Shown: in pieces, positions 44,987-56,280 of the stretch | How positions within the stretch are numbered: the first letter of the stretch is position 1 | How the letters are laid out: each line of letters opens with the position of its first letter | Assembly: GCA_001510575.1 (NCBI GenBank) | Contig: LNGK01000004.1 | Span: 2,974,667-3,038,666, forward strand | DNA length: 64,000 nucleotides | DNA from: Knoxdaviesia capensis | Taxonomy: Eukaryota; Ascomycota; Sordariomycetes; Microascales; Gondwanamycetaceae | Reading direction: 5' to 3' | Program-made: the position numbers and the translations under genes | Notes under the pieces: generated by a model | What the model saw: the letters and a program-made list of their open reading frames with translations, nothing else | Database searches by the model: none | What the model was told of the DNA's origin: nothing

Positions 44987-45929
44987 TCATATCTTGCCCT
45001 GTCGCAGAGTCTGCAAGTACGCCTCCGGTGATCGGGGATGCGGCCCCGCCAGCGAGAGTCCGGTCGCCCGCTCCAGATAATCCACCGCCTCGAAGGTCCG
45101 GCCCAGGTTCACCTTGAAGGTCTGGAACCCCGCATCACGCGCCCCGCGCAGATTCTCCCCGATGTCATCCAGGAACAGCACATCCCCCGCCTCGATGCCG
45201 CCGGACACGTCCCACCACAGCCGCCGCCCCCCCTTCTCCGGCACCAGATCTTGCGCGGTGTTGACCGCCGTCTGCAGCGCCAGCGCGTAGATCGCCGGCT
45301 CGGGCTTGCGCAGCCCCACATGGGCGGACGACACCACAAAGTCGAAGAAGTGCCGCACCGGGTGTGCCGAGCCGCCGTCCTCGGCGGAGATATTCAGCCG
45401 CGCGAGCGGGTGTCCGGCGGGGAACACCACGGTATTACTCAGCGCGCCCAGCACGAACCGCCCGCTGGCGCGCAGCGCCGCCAGCGCCGGCAGCATCCAC
45501 GGGTCGGGCGTGGCCGCCATGGCCATCAGGCCGTGGAACAGCGCCCGCGCATCCACTCTCGGCGGGCCAGCCGCCTCACCGCCGCCTGTGCGGGACGTGA
45601 ACGAGGCCCACGCGGCCGCGCTGGCCAGGTCGGACGCAAACGCCGTGTAGAAGGCGCCGTCGAGCGGGATCTCGCCGCGCTCGAGGCGGTGCCACGCGCC
45701 CGAGGGCTTCGAGGCCGCGATGGCGTGGTTCACCCAGCCCGACGGGATGTGGTGGGCGTGCTCGAAGGCGTGGATTGCGTGGAACGGCGAGAGCAGCTGT
45801 GCACGGGACGGTGTTAGAGAGCTGTGTGTGGTGGGGTGTGTGGAGCAGCAGTCATACGTGCACGGCGGGCGAACTTACACAAACACCGCCGAGGTCAAAC
45901 AGCAGCACCTTGGGAGTACGGCCGTCCAT
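44987..45929 (-). CDS. HAD-superfamily hydrolase (epoxide hydrolase N-domain / HAD-IA type)
   Basis: Exons 45929-45879 and 45796-44987; intron 45878-45797 (GTAAGT...CACAG); 286 residues. Motif I is LLFDLGGVCLLSPF with nucleophile Asp12; the usual second Asp (+2) is Gly. Motif II is the Ser/Thr region GALSNTVVF, followed by VSSAHVGLRKPEP (motif III Lys) and VLFLDDIGENLRGARDAGFQTFKV (motif IV acids). Enzymes of this class remove phosphate or halide through an aspartyl intermediate; the DxG variant occurs in the N-terminal domains of soluble epoxide hydrolase and ACAD10-like proteins. The substrate is unknown. The short first exon is essential, because it carries motif I. The gene shares a divergent promoter with uL18. 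Confidence 0.85.
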
Positions 45930-46442
45930 GTCTTGGTTGTGTGATGGGAAATGTCCTTGTGGTTATGGCCAGTTCTTGTGGCAAATGACTGTATGTAGCA
46001 TTCAGTAATCACCTTGTGCCACTCGTCCGGAACCAAAAATAAATGCCCATGCCGGAAGAAGAAAGTTGAAGCCGGTGTCTCGAAGCCGTGAAGCCTCGGT
46101 ATCGCACTATCACAAGCCGTTTATCTAATCGGCGTTATCGATTAGATACCGCGGATTATCGCGATAACCAATTTCACACAACTCCAGGGTTGCACGTGAC
46201 CCGCAAAAAACGCCCCAAAAGCGTCCCCGACCTCACTTTCGAACACTGCAAATCGGCTTGTGTAGGGCAAAATTGAATGTCCCCACCAGAATTTCACGAC
46301 TCACGCACACAAAATTTCGTGGTGGGTTTTTCCCATATCCCTCCTCTTGCTTCTTTTTTTTTTTTTCCCTTTCCTCGACAACCCAACCATCAACCAACTT
46401 CACATATCTCGACAAGGTTGAACCTCATCACCATCATTCACA
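45930..46442. promoter_or_regulatory. Divergent promoter HAD hydrolase / uL18 with palindrome cluster
   Basis: Within 46122-46168 lie a perfect inverted repeat TATCTAATCG / CGATTAGATA (46122-46131 and 46139-46148, 7-nt loop), GTTATCG / CGATAAC (46134-46140 and 46162-46168), CCGCGG and the 12-bp palindrome TTATCGCGATAA (46156-46167). CCAAT follows at about 46168 and CACGTG at 46193-46198. A CT-rich then CA-rich leader precedes the uL18 ATG, as usual for ribosomal protein genes. Confidence 0.5.
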
Positions 46443-47767
46443 ATGGTAAGTTGAAACAGATAATACATCTGAAAAGAAGCAACTTCTTGCATTTCGGAGG
46501 CTGCTCTGAAATCTCGAAATCTTGTCTTCTTTGTGGCCTCTCTCGATGTGCGGTGGCTATATGCGAATCGCAGCCAAATCTTGGCCATAACGGACAGAAA
46601 TGTCCTGGATAGCATCATAGCCACTGCCATTGTTTGTGTCTGCCGCCCACGGTCATCGTGGAGCAACGGCGTTCTTGAAAAGAGTCCCTGCAAGATGCTT
46701 CGGATCACCTCCGCAGACCGTCTGAAGCGCAAATTGCTGACTCGAAAAAATTGGTTGATGTAATATATACAGCCTTTCCACAAGCTTGTCAAGAGCAGCG
46801 CGTACTACAGGTGAGTTTCATTCTTTCTCGTCGCAAGACTTTCTTGACATCTGATCTGTCGATGTTTGACCGGTCTCTAATGTATCCTGTTTCTCTCCAC
46901 AGCCGCTACCAGACCAAGTACCGCCGCCGTCGCGAGGGCAAGACCGACTACTATGCCCGTAAGCGCCTGATCTCGCAGGCCAAGAACAAGTACGGTGCCC
47001 CCAAGTACCGTCTTGTGGTCCGCTTCACCAACCGCGACATCATTGCCCAGATCGTCACTTCGGAGATCTCGGGTGACAAGGTGTTCGCTGCCGCCTACGC
47101 CCACGAGCTCCCCGCCTACGGCATTGAGCACGGCCTGACCAACTGGGCGGCCGCCTACTGCGTCGGCCTGCTGATCGCCCGCCGTGTCCTGACCAAGCTC
47201 GGTCTCGACAAGGACTTCGCCGGTGTCGAGGAGGCCGATGGTGAGTTCACCCTCACCGAGGCCGTCGAGACCGACGATGGCGAGCGCCGCCCGTTCAAGG
47301 CCTTCCTTGACGTCGGTCTGGCCCGCACCTCGACCGGTGCCCGCGTGTTCGGCGTGATGAAGGGTGCCTCGGACGGTGGCATCCTCGTGCCCCACAGCGA
47401 GAAGCGGTTCCCCGGCTACGACATGGAGTCGAAGGAGCTGGATGCCGAGACCCTCCGCAAGTACATTGTCGGCGGCCACGTTGCCGAGTACATGGAGATG
47501 CTCGCCGACGACGATGAGGAGCGCTTCAAGAGCCAGTTCCAGAAGTACGTCGATGACGACATTGAGGCCGACGGTGTTGAGGAGCTCTACACCGAGGCCC
47601 ACGCTGCCATCCGCGAGGACCCGTTCAAGAAGCACGAGTCGGACGCTCCCCAGAAGTCCAAGGCCGAGTGGGCCAAGATCTCCAAGGAGTACAAGGTCAC
47701 CAAGCTCAACCTTGCCCAGCGCAAGGAGCGTGTCAAGGCCCGCATCACCGAGATCCTCGAGCAGTAA
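46443..47767 (+). CDS. RPL5: 60S ribosomal protein uL18 (Rpl5)
   Basis: Exons 46443-46445 (only ATG), 46773-46810 and 46903-47767; introns 46446-46772 (327 nt) and 46811-46902; 301 residues, the usual length. The start reads M then PFHKLVKSSAYYSRYQTKYRRRREGKTDYYARKRL across two splices. uL18 binds 5S rRNA with uL5, and the 5S RNP docks on the 60S central protuberance. Blocks seen are YRLVVRFTNRDIIAQIV, YGIEHGLTNWAAAY, GGHVAEYMEMLADDDEERF and the basic C-terminus. An intron directly after the start codon is common in fungal ribosomal protein genes. This one is unusually long and hairpin-rich. Confidence 0.97.
46551..46670 (+). ncRNA. Hairpin-rich segment of uL18 intron 1 (candidate structured RNA)
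   Basis: Three compact hairpins in 120 nt: TGCG-AAT-CGCA (46562-46572); GGACA-GAAA-TGTCC with a GNRA tetraloop (46592-46605); CCACG-GTCAT-CGTGG (46647-46661), the last closed again by GCCG/CGGC around an internal loop. No clear C/D or H/ACA boxes were found, so a snoRNA is only one possibility and regulation of splicing another. Confidence 0.25.
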
Positions 47768-50700
47768 GCGTTTTGCGTTTTCGGCTGGCTGGTGTCGTTT
47801 CTACGAGCTCGTCTTCTTTTTTTCTTTTCTGTTCTCTTGGGGGTTTTCTTTACGGGCGATACAAAAAGTTATCCACGGAGTTTCTTTTTCCTTTGGGAAA
47901 TATGGGGGTCTTTTTTTCCGTTTTTTTCTTTCCTTTTTCTTTCATGATAAATGTCGGGAAGGGAGCAGAGTCTCTTCTCTTGTCCCTGTAACCCCCCACG
48001 GGAAGGTTACTTATGCTAGCATAAATTCTATTTATTCATGCGATGGAATGAACCCACACACTCACTCTCACCTAAAAACAGAAGAACAAAGTTGAATGAA
48101 AAGACGCAGATCTCGAGCTGTTGATGAAGCTGTAGCCAGTGTACGATGCGTTTCGCTGGAGGATTGTGTGAAGTAATATACCTAGCAACCAGAGGAGGCG
48201 AGGTTAGGACGGGCGAGAGGCCGGTTGACAGGCACTAAATGTCTGGGCACCATCATCATCATTGGCATGTGTGCGTCGTGTGGGTGCCGGTTCAGTGGGC
48301 GGAGGATTTTCCCCCCGTTCCATCATCGACCAGACACCGGGCCGGAAGGTGGCCTCGAACTTGGTGATGTGAAAAATACTCCATCTCCAATGTCAGGCGC
48401 CCGAAGACTTCGCGTCGAATTTGCCCTCTCCCATCTTTAGGATAATAATTCTAAACAAGACAATGAGATAATTCTAAACGACATCGTGCTTCATCTTTTC
48501 CTTCTTCCATCTTCCATAATCATATGCAACCCGTCGTTCTTGTCTACACCTTGAATCGAAAGAAAAAAGAATGTCGCGGGCTTCCGGTAGCTTCCGCCCG
48601 GAGAAGGCAAAAAAGAAAACCGGGGGCAGACCAGGAAGGAGCAAGAGCAAGAGCTAAGGGGGAAGGAGCGATTGTTCCTAAAGCCGCCGAAACATGGCGA
48701 TGATGTCATCAGGGTCTTGGGGGGGTTTTCTTGGTGGGCGGGGGCTGGGTGGTTAGTGGAGGGAAGCTAGGGTTAGTTTTAATTGTTTTGGCCTAGTAGA
48801 AAAGGAATGAATGAACGACGGCTGTTAGGTGGAGGCCGATCTGAGATGCTCAGTCTGTGAGATACACTTTTTTATGTTTTTTTTTAATGGATTTGATTAT
48901 AAGTTTGTCGTCTTTCCAGGTGTGAGAGACAGTGGGTTGGTGAGGCTGCGCAAGCTGGGTGGTGTAAGGTCCAACGTGGTCTCTCGGCTCTCTCCAACGC
49001 GCCCAAGGCAAACCCAGCCTCAGGATGCGGCGTGGTTTCCACGCTTCAGTGTCCCACAAAAAGTCACCTCCCGCCAAATGAGGCTACAGATGCGAACGTA
49101 AGGAGCCTGTAGTCTCTGGATTATCCAAGATTCCCCATGTTTTGCCCTCCTCGACTTTCGCCTTCGGCGTGTGTGGTCAGGTGGCTCTGCTTGGCACCCA
49201 CACAGAGGGTCGCCCCGATTTGTGTGTGCAAGAGAGGAAAGATACACACAGTGGAACTGAACGCACACGAGATGTCTGCATGCAGACCCTGTGTACTAGA
49301 TGTGGATATAATCCACGAGTGGAGACGAGCACACAACACACACATCATCGTTGGTGGGCCGGCCGTACGATGGCTGAGATTCGCAGCACATTTTCCTATC
49401 ATCCCATGTGCAGTGGAGATTCCGAGAGGAGGAGCAGATCCCACAGTGAATTGGAGTCAGGAGAGGGGAAGATTTGCAGAGACAATTGGAGAACCGGGGG
49501 CCCCGGGCTTTTCAAGTCGTCGGATTATGAATGCATCACGGTGTTCGTGAACGGACGAAAAAGTGCCGGTCCGCGCAACAGGGTTCAACGCCCGGCTGAC
49601 TAACCAGTAACAAGAACACCAGAGATTGGTCTGCCAGACACACCGTCCCCAAAAACCGAGGGAGAAAGACCTCGAGCAGCCCGCCCCACCCGAGGACCCT
49701 AATACCGCTCTTTTCTTTTTTTTTCTTTCTTCTTTGGGTCTTGCCCCCGCTTCCGGTCTGGGGAAAAAGAGCAAACCCAGGCGGCGGATCATAATCGCAA
49801 GGCACGAGAGATATTTAGGTTGTAGGAGCCGGTCTTACGATGCAAATAGCGTGGGAAACATTGTAGGTCCTGGGGCAGGATTCTCCTTCTTCCCCCCCAC
49901 CCCCGTTAATTGCATATCGATGTTCAGTGCCCCGTCAAAAAGTATCCAAGGACCGCCGACTCCCCCCGCAGCTTCTGGCGTTCGTTCGCAGGTTCGTTCT
50001 TTCCAGGTTCGTTCCAATGCGCTGGTTCGCACCTTCCCACTGTATCCAGCAGAGGGTACTTCCATGTATGTAGAGACTGTCTGTAGACTGTAGCCGGCGA
50101 CGCCTAGTACGTGTGTGTGAGTGAGTGTGTGTGTGAGTGAGTGAGTGAGTGTGAGGCGCCCCTAAACCCCCAGTCGACAAATTAAAAAAGCACCGGCGTC
50201 AGGCGCCTTCCTACCTTGCCCGCTGTCCACGGTTGAAGCTACAGCCCGCACCTGCCGTGCAATCTGCAACTTTCTCTTCCTCCCCACGCTTTCCTTCGCT
50301 CTTTTTAAGTTTCTTTCCTTCCTTTCTTTACAAACAGCACCTTCCCCGTCAAACACAACACACCCCCATTGCTCCTTCCCCGAAGTCAACAATTCACTCC
50401 TTCCGCCAGTTTCATCTCGTCCTTGCATCTCGCCAAACCACCTGACGCTCTGGTCACCTGCTCAAATTGTCACGATCCCATCTCTTTCTCTCTCTCTCTC
50501 TCCGCTTCTCGCCGTTAGGTAATCACAGCATCGTCGATTGTGATCGCTAATCCCGATCACCACATCGCCAACTCCCGGCTTTGTTCCTCTTTTCCACCCT
50601 CGCCCTCGCCCTCATTTTTTTCTTCCCTCCTCTCTCCCGACGAAATTGTCAACGCTTCTGTGTTTCTGGCCCGCGTATCGAATCAATTCCTCCGCTTTAG

Positions 50701-51496
50701 TCATCCGTCTCCTCAGCCCCGGCTTCAATGTTTGTTTGACTGCGTTCTGACGCACTGCACGCTGGTTTCTATTCGTCATAACCCTCCAAGACTGTCTCTG
50801 TGTCTCTGTGTCTTTTTCCCTGATTCACTTCTTTTTTTTGGTTCTCTCCTTCTCGTTCGCTGGTTCGCTTCCTCTACTCTTATTTTTCTCTCTTTGCTCC
50901 ACTTGGTGAACCATCGGTCATTTTCCCGTGTCTTCCTGTCCTTCCGGTTCAATCACATCACAGACATAAGAACGGCCGCGCTGCATCTCATTTTCTCTCC
51001 TCTGATATCAGCAGCATTTCCTTTACGGGGCGGAACCCGTCATCATATTCTTATCTTAGCACCTCCCAAACCCTGACGCTTATCCAACCCTCCAATTTCT
51101 CTTCTAATCGTCCCCATTCCCTCTTCCTTCCCTCTTCCTGTCTCACTCTTGGCTTTGTCTTGCCAGCTCTTGTGTGTCATCTCTCATCTTCTTGGCCCAT
51201 CTTCACCACATTAGTCACCACCACCAACACTATGGCCACCGCCTGATTCGCCTGGCAAGTTCGACTCTCTTCGTTCTCGATTCGACTTCCTAAGTGTGTG
51301 TTTCTTGGTCTCCATAAGTCCCCTTCGTTGCCGACTCCCGTTCACCGTTTTCGTGCTTTGTCCGGACCCAGGACTGCAGCCCCACTGGAGTTCTCTTCGG
51401 CCGGACCCCGTCTCTCCGATCTTCGGACCTCCGTTACTCGAAGTCTCGCCAACCCCCGGACACATCACCTCTTGTCTTATCTCCCCACGTGCGAGC
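47768..51496. other. 3.7 kb intergenic region, uL18 to Mhp1-type gene
   Basis: No supported gene. It contains GGAAGGAGCGA at 48661-48671, CTAGGGTTAG at 48768-48777 and a GTGA/GT repeat at 50109-50155. From about 50230 there is a long CT-rich stretch that is probably the leader of the next gene. Two tiny upstream frames are seen (MFV at 50728-50739, MATA at 51232-51246). Confidence 0.55.
50109..50155. repeat. Mixed GT / GTGA simple repeat
   Basis: Alternating GTGTGT and GAGTGAGT units over 47 bp, imperfect. Confidence 0.85.
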
Positions 51497-54400
51497 CATG
51501 GAGCCTGTGCAAAGTCTTGATGTGAGCTGGATGGCTCGTACCACCTCGAAAGGTAAGAAAGAATGGGCACATTCGTTATGACTTTTGACCCAGAATCCCA
51601 GACCCATACTGACTTCCATCACTTCTCTGCAGACAAGCCACATCACTCCCACTCCGACCTCTCCATCCCCACACACTCGTCCAACAACTCGCAGAATTCC
51701 AGCAACAACAATTCTCAACAAAACCGCCAACATCAGCAGAATCAGCAGAATCAACAGAACCAGAACAACCAGAACCAACCCCAGACCCAAACCCAGGCGA
51801 ACGGCCACCCCCAAACATCCGATCTTTCCATGAGACCCTCCGCCCCCCTCCAAACGCCCTTGTCGCGTGCCCAATCCAGCGATCGCTCGTCCCAATCTCC
51901 CGCCTCTCCCGTCTCCAGCTCGCCCTCTCTGCGCCGGAGTACCTCCTGGTTCAGCAATATCTCTTCCAAGTTCTCTTCTGCCGCCCCGGCCATTCTCCAG
52001 CAACACTCGAGCAATGGCACCACTTCGACAGACCCCAAGCCGTCTCCTCCTCCGCCACCCCAACGCTCCTATTCCGGAAGATCGGCCGTCCTCCCCGCCG
52101 GCTTGAGACCAGAAGGCGAAGAACCCTATGTCCCGGCCCCGCCAAAATCCGGCCAGCCAAGCATTCTCGGTGTCTTCCGCCGCCTGTCCTCTTCCGGAGG
52201 TGTGCTCGGCAACCAGGCTGCTGCCAACAAGGCCATCCACGGACTCGTCGACCGCCGTGTTCTCAACGTCAACCCCAGCCGTGATCGCTGCAACATTGAC
52301 AGCCTCGACCAAGCCAAGCTGCGCCGCGTGGCTTTCTGTGTGGATGTTGAAATCGCCCCCTTGCCTCGCTACATGGAATCCGACTACGTCGTGGATACCC
52401 CAAAGCCCGTCCCTGCGTCAAAACGAAAGGGCGTGGATAAGGCTGAGGGTAACGCCCTCAAGGCCGCTGCAAAGGCGGAAGGCGCCCACGCCGCCGATGT
52501 TCCCTCCAGCAATACCCCCAAGTCCTCTGCCACCACCACTACGACTACCCCCGTCACGGTTGGAGAGAAGGGCCCTGTTGCTTCGGCCGTTCCCGCCGCC
52601 GCGACCCCAGCAGCAAACGGCGTCACCGCCCTTTCCGTCGATTCCACTAGCGACGCCGATAAGAAGGCCAGCTCCAAGCGAGACAAGAAGAAGAAAAGCG
52701 AAGAGGAGCGCAAGGCTCGCAAGGAAAAGAAGCGCAGACTGGCCGAGGCTAACGGCACAGTACCTATGGAAATCCTGGTCGATGCCTCTGACTCGTCTGA
52801 CTCTAACGACCAAGACAACGCTGTGGTCACCCCATGCCCGAATATTGCGAACGGCACCGCCGACACCAAGCTGCAAACCCCTCCAACCTCCGCCAGCGGA
52901 CTTCCTACCACCAACCCTGTCCGTATCTACCGAAGATGCTGCCAGCTCCGGGAGTCTCCCATCTTGAAGCGTATCACCGAGCAGTTGTCCAATCCGGCCA
53001 ATTGCGACGCTGTCACTGGAGTTGTCGACAAGCTTGATCTTACCGGCTTCCACCTTCAACTTCCGGACCTGGTTACTCTGGGAGACTACCTCGCCGTGGT
53101 CCCTGTGAAGGAAATCGTCCTTGACAACTGCGGTTTGAGCGACGAGGGCCTGAGAGTGATTCTGGCTGGTTTGTTGGCCGCCAAGAGCTCCATTCCGCGC
53201 CGCTTGTCGCGGGAGAAGCCCTCGGAAAGCCGCCCTGGCCACGGAGTGGTTGAGCAAGTCATGATTCGCAACAGCCGCATTGGCCCCGAGGGCTGGAAAC
53301 ACATTTGCCTGTTCATCTACTTTTGCCGATCGATCAAGGTTCTCGACCTCTCCCACACCTCGCTCCCCACTGTGCGCGACCAACAGCCACAAGCCGTTCA
53401 GTCCGCCACTTCCGCCGTTAGGGCAGCCCGGCTGTCGACCTCCGCAGCCGTGCCGTCTACCGCCGAACTGAGTGCTAAGCCCCTCACTGTCGCGTCGCTG
53501 CTGGGAAAGTCCATTGCCGAACGACTGGGTGGATCAACGCTGGAGCTCATTAACTTTGCAAAGACGTCAATGTCGGCATCCCAGCTGGGCTTCATCATTG
53601 ATGGCGTTATCACTGCCCGGATCAGACGGCTGGGGTTGGCTAATAACAACCTCGATGTTGCTGCTCTGGGCCATGTTGGCCGCTATCTTGCCAGTGGAAC
53701 CTGCGACAGCCTCAATCTGGCCGGTAACGACATGACCGACCTCAATCTCGTTACCGCCCTCGCCAATGGCATTATCGAAGCCTCCAAGATCACCGTTGGG
53801 AGCAGTGCCACCACCGATCAGGCCAGCGAGACGACCGCGACGACAACGACAACGCTGCCAACCAAATACCCCTTTGGAGGCTTGAGTCTTGCCGAGTGCG
53901 GTCTCGTGCCTCGCGCCATCTGCCTCCTCTTCCCGGCCCTCATCAAACTGGACGGATTCCGCTTCATCGATCTCTCGCACAACCAGGCCCTGTTCGGCTC
54001 TGACCCCAGCTCGCTTCCCATCCTGCGACGATTCCTCCCCCAGATGAAGTCCCTGAAGCGGATTCATCTCGCCGATGTTTCCATGTCTCCAGAAGATGCC
54101 ATTTCCCTGGCTGAGATCTTCCCCGAGGTCGACGGCCTGGCTCACGTGAGTCTTTTGGAGAACCCCGAGATTGTTAAGCTCGCCGATGCTCGGACCGAGG
54201 AGTCCCAGGAGGAGGCCTGTGCCATGTACGCTTCGATGCTTGCCGCAGCGCGGGTTTCCAGCTCCATTGTGTGTCTCGATATCGATGTTCCGACCGAGAG
54301 ATCGAGCGAGGTGGTCAAGGCCATGGCGAAGCAGGTGGTGGCCTACTGCCTACATAACCTTTCCCGGGTTCCTGTCACTCTGGTCGGCGAGGACGGAACC

Positions 54401-55510
54401 ACCGGCGCACCCACACAGATTAACCACGACTCAACCATTGACCGTCCCCTCGACCCACCCCTCCCGTATCCGGATGTACTTGTCCACCTGGTGGGCCATG
54501 ACGTCACCGATCTGCATGATGCCGATGGCGAAGAGGAAGCGCCTGATGATGACTACGTGATTGGAGGCACGGGAGTGGTGAAGGCGCTCACGTGTTGCTT
54601 GAAAAACATGAACGAGGAGACGCAGCTCCTGTCGTCTGGCCTGCCTGTGGACTTTGACTCGGACGCCCATCGCGACGGTGTTGTGCAGTCCCGGGTGAAG
54701 CACATGTCTAAGCACCTGCTTGCGAGTGCGCGCAAGATCCGCGTGCGTCTGCAGCCGGCCTTGGCCAAGGCGCAGGAGAACCCGTCCAACCAACATGACC
54801 TGCGCAAGTTGACGTTCCTGGATTCCACACTGGCCGGTATCATTCGGCGATTCGAAGACGAGTTCCCCGAGACTCGTGTGCCGGGGGTGTCGGATGGAAC
54901 CGAAGCCACCGAAACGGCCGCAACCAGCGACGTTGGCAACCCCAGCCCGTTTATTTCCGACTCGCTCACGGTGCTCGGCCCGGCAAGTGTCAATACGGAC
55001 GTGGCGGTGTCGTCGCCGGCCTCGACGCCCGAGCGTGAGGTGGAAGTTGAGCCGCCGATGATTCTCTCGGAGGCCGATGACGACCCGACGCTCCTGCACG
55101 TGCGGCCACTCTCACGGTCGCCGTCGTTCATCCAGCACTCATCCAAGGTTCTATCTGAGGAGGAGGGCCGGGTGCTGCGTACCGGGCACAAATTCCGCAA
55201 CGGCATCATCCGACAGGAACACTACGCCCTTCTGGCGTCGCTTGATGAGATCGACGCCGACCCGAAGCAGGCCCATATGCTGCTGGAGCTGGTCGACGAT
55301 CTGCGCGACGAGCACCTCAGCGCCAAGATCCGAGAGGTTGGCGCGGTAGTCACGTTCAAGGAGGAGAAGCAGTACATTCTGCAGAAGATGCGCGAGATTG
55401 ACCCGGAGCACTGGGCCAAATTCATCGAGTCCCAGGAGAAGGCCAGCCACAATGTCCGGCTGGCCAGTGTGCAATCGGCAGTTGGAGACGAGAATGCCAT
55501 TTCCGATTAA
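51497..55510 (+). CDS. Large leucine-rich-repeat protein, fungal Mhp1/GIP3-type family
   Basis: Exons 51497-51551 and 51633-55510; intron 51552-51632 (GTAAGA...CTGCAG); 1310 residues. The first 230 residues are Asn/Gln/Ser/Pro-rich. RRVAFCVDVEIAP (RVAF at 250-253) matches the RVxF docking motif for protein phosphatase 1. A Lys/Arg/Glu-rich helix lies near 362-395. From about 445 (NPVRIYRRCCQLRESPILKRI) a ribonuclease-inhibitor-like LRR region follows (VDKLDLTGFHLQL, VKEIVLDNCGLSDEGLRVIL, IKVLDLSHTSL, CDSLNLAGNDM, FRFIDLSHNQ). The family is often labelled cell wall biogenesis protein Mhp1 in fungal genomes; function here is inferred. An in-frame ATG inside the intron (51563) would give a different N-terminus if the intron is not used. 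Confidence 0.82.
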
Positions 55511-56280
55511 GGGTAACCCTAGATAGCAAGCCAACCTACATACACAGTACTAATAGTTCATTGTTCCCCCTTTGCCCTGGGGGAGGGAGGGTGGACCGGG
55601 AGGGTATTTTGTATCATCGAGAGCTGTTTTATCGAAATGATACATTGCATTTCATTGTTTTCTTGATCTCGTCTGTTGTTGTCAGGGACGTGCATGAACA
55701 CGCGGTTCATATCGGCGAGGGAATTCATGAATCCATATTTTCTCGAAATCGGCACGTCTCGACCGCCGGGGCCCGCTTTTTTGTCGGGTAGGCCCGCCGG
55801 AGGAAGTTCGGAGACCGGAGATAACTCTGCCATCGCCGAACTTTGTCCCACTTGGATTATCTTTCTTTGCCTCATCTTACGAGCCCGTAAGGGTTTTATT
55901 TTATATGATTTTATTTTTTTGTATGGATATGACGATGGTTTTCCCCCAGTGGGGGTTTTTACTATCACCCCTTGTTTTGTGTCACTTTTTAGCGGTGCGC
56001 TGTTTCTGGTTTTATTTGCCCGTGCAAGCGATGACGCCGGGTATTCGGGATCTACCAAGACCCCAACGGTGTTGTCCGGTTTTCGATAGCAATAAACATG
56101 TGGATATTGGATGTGTTGGATTAAATGCTAAGTGATGATAGCTGGAACAAAATCCGTGCTTGCTGGGGACATGGAGACGTCATCAAGCAGCCAAAACGGC
56201 AAAAACAGAAACACGGTGAACTTCGTGGGGCCCGTCATAAGTCTTCCCCTCCATTCTCTCTCCCCTGGAAGTATCTCTCG
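55511..56280. other. Convergent 3' flank of the LRR gene and MOT1
   Basis: Begins with AGGGTAACCCTAG immediately after the stop codon (telo-box 55514-55521). The rest is T-rich spacer with no coding signal. Confidence 0.55.
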
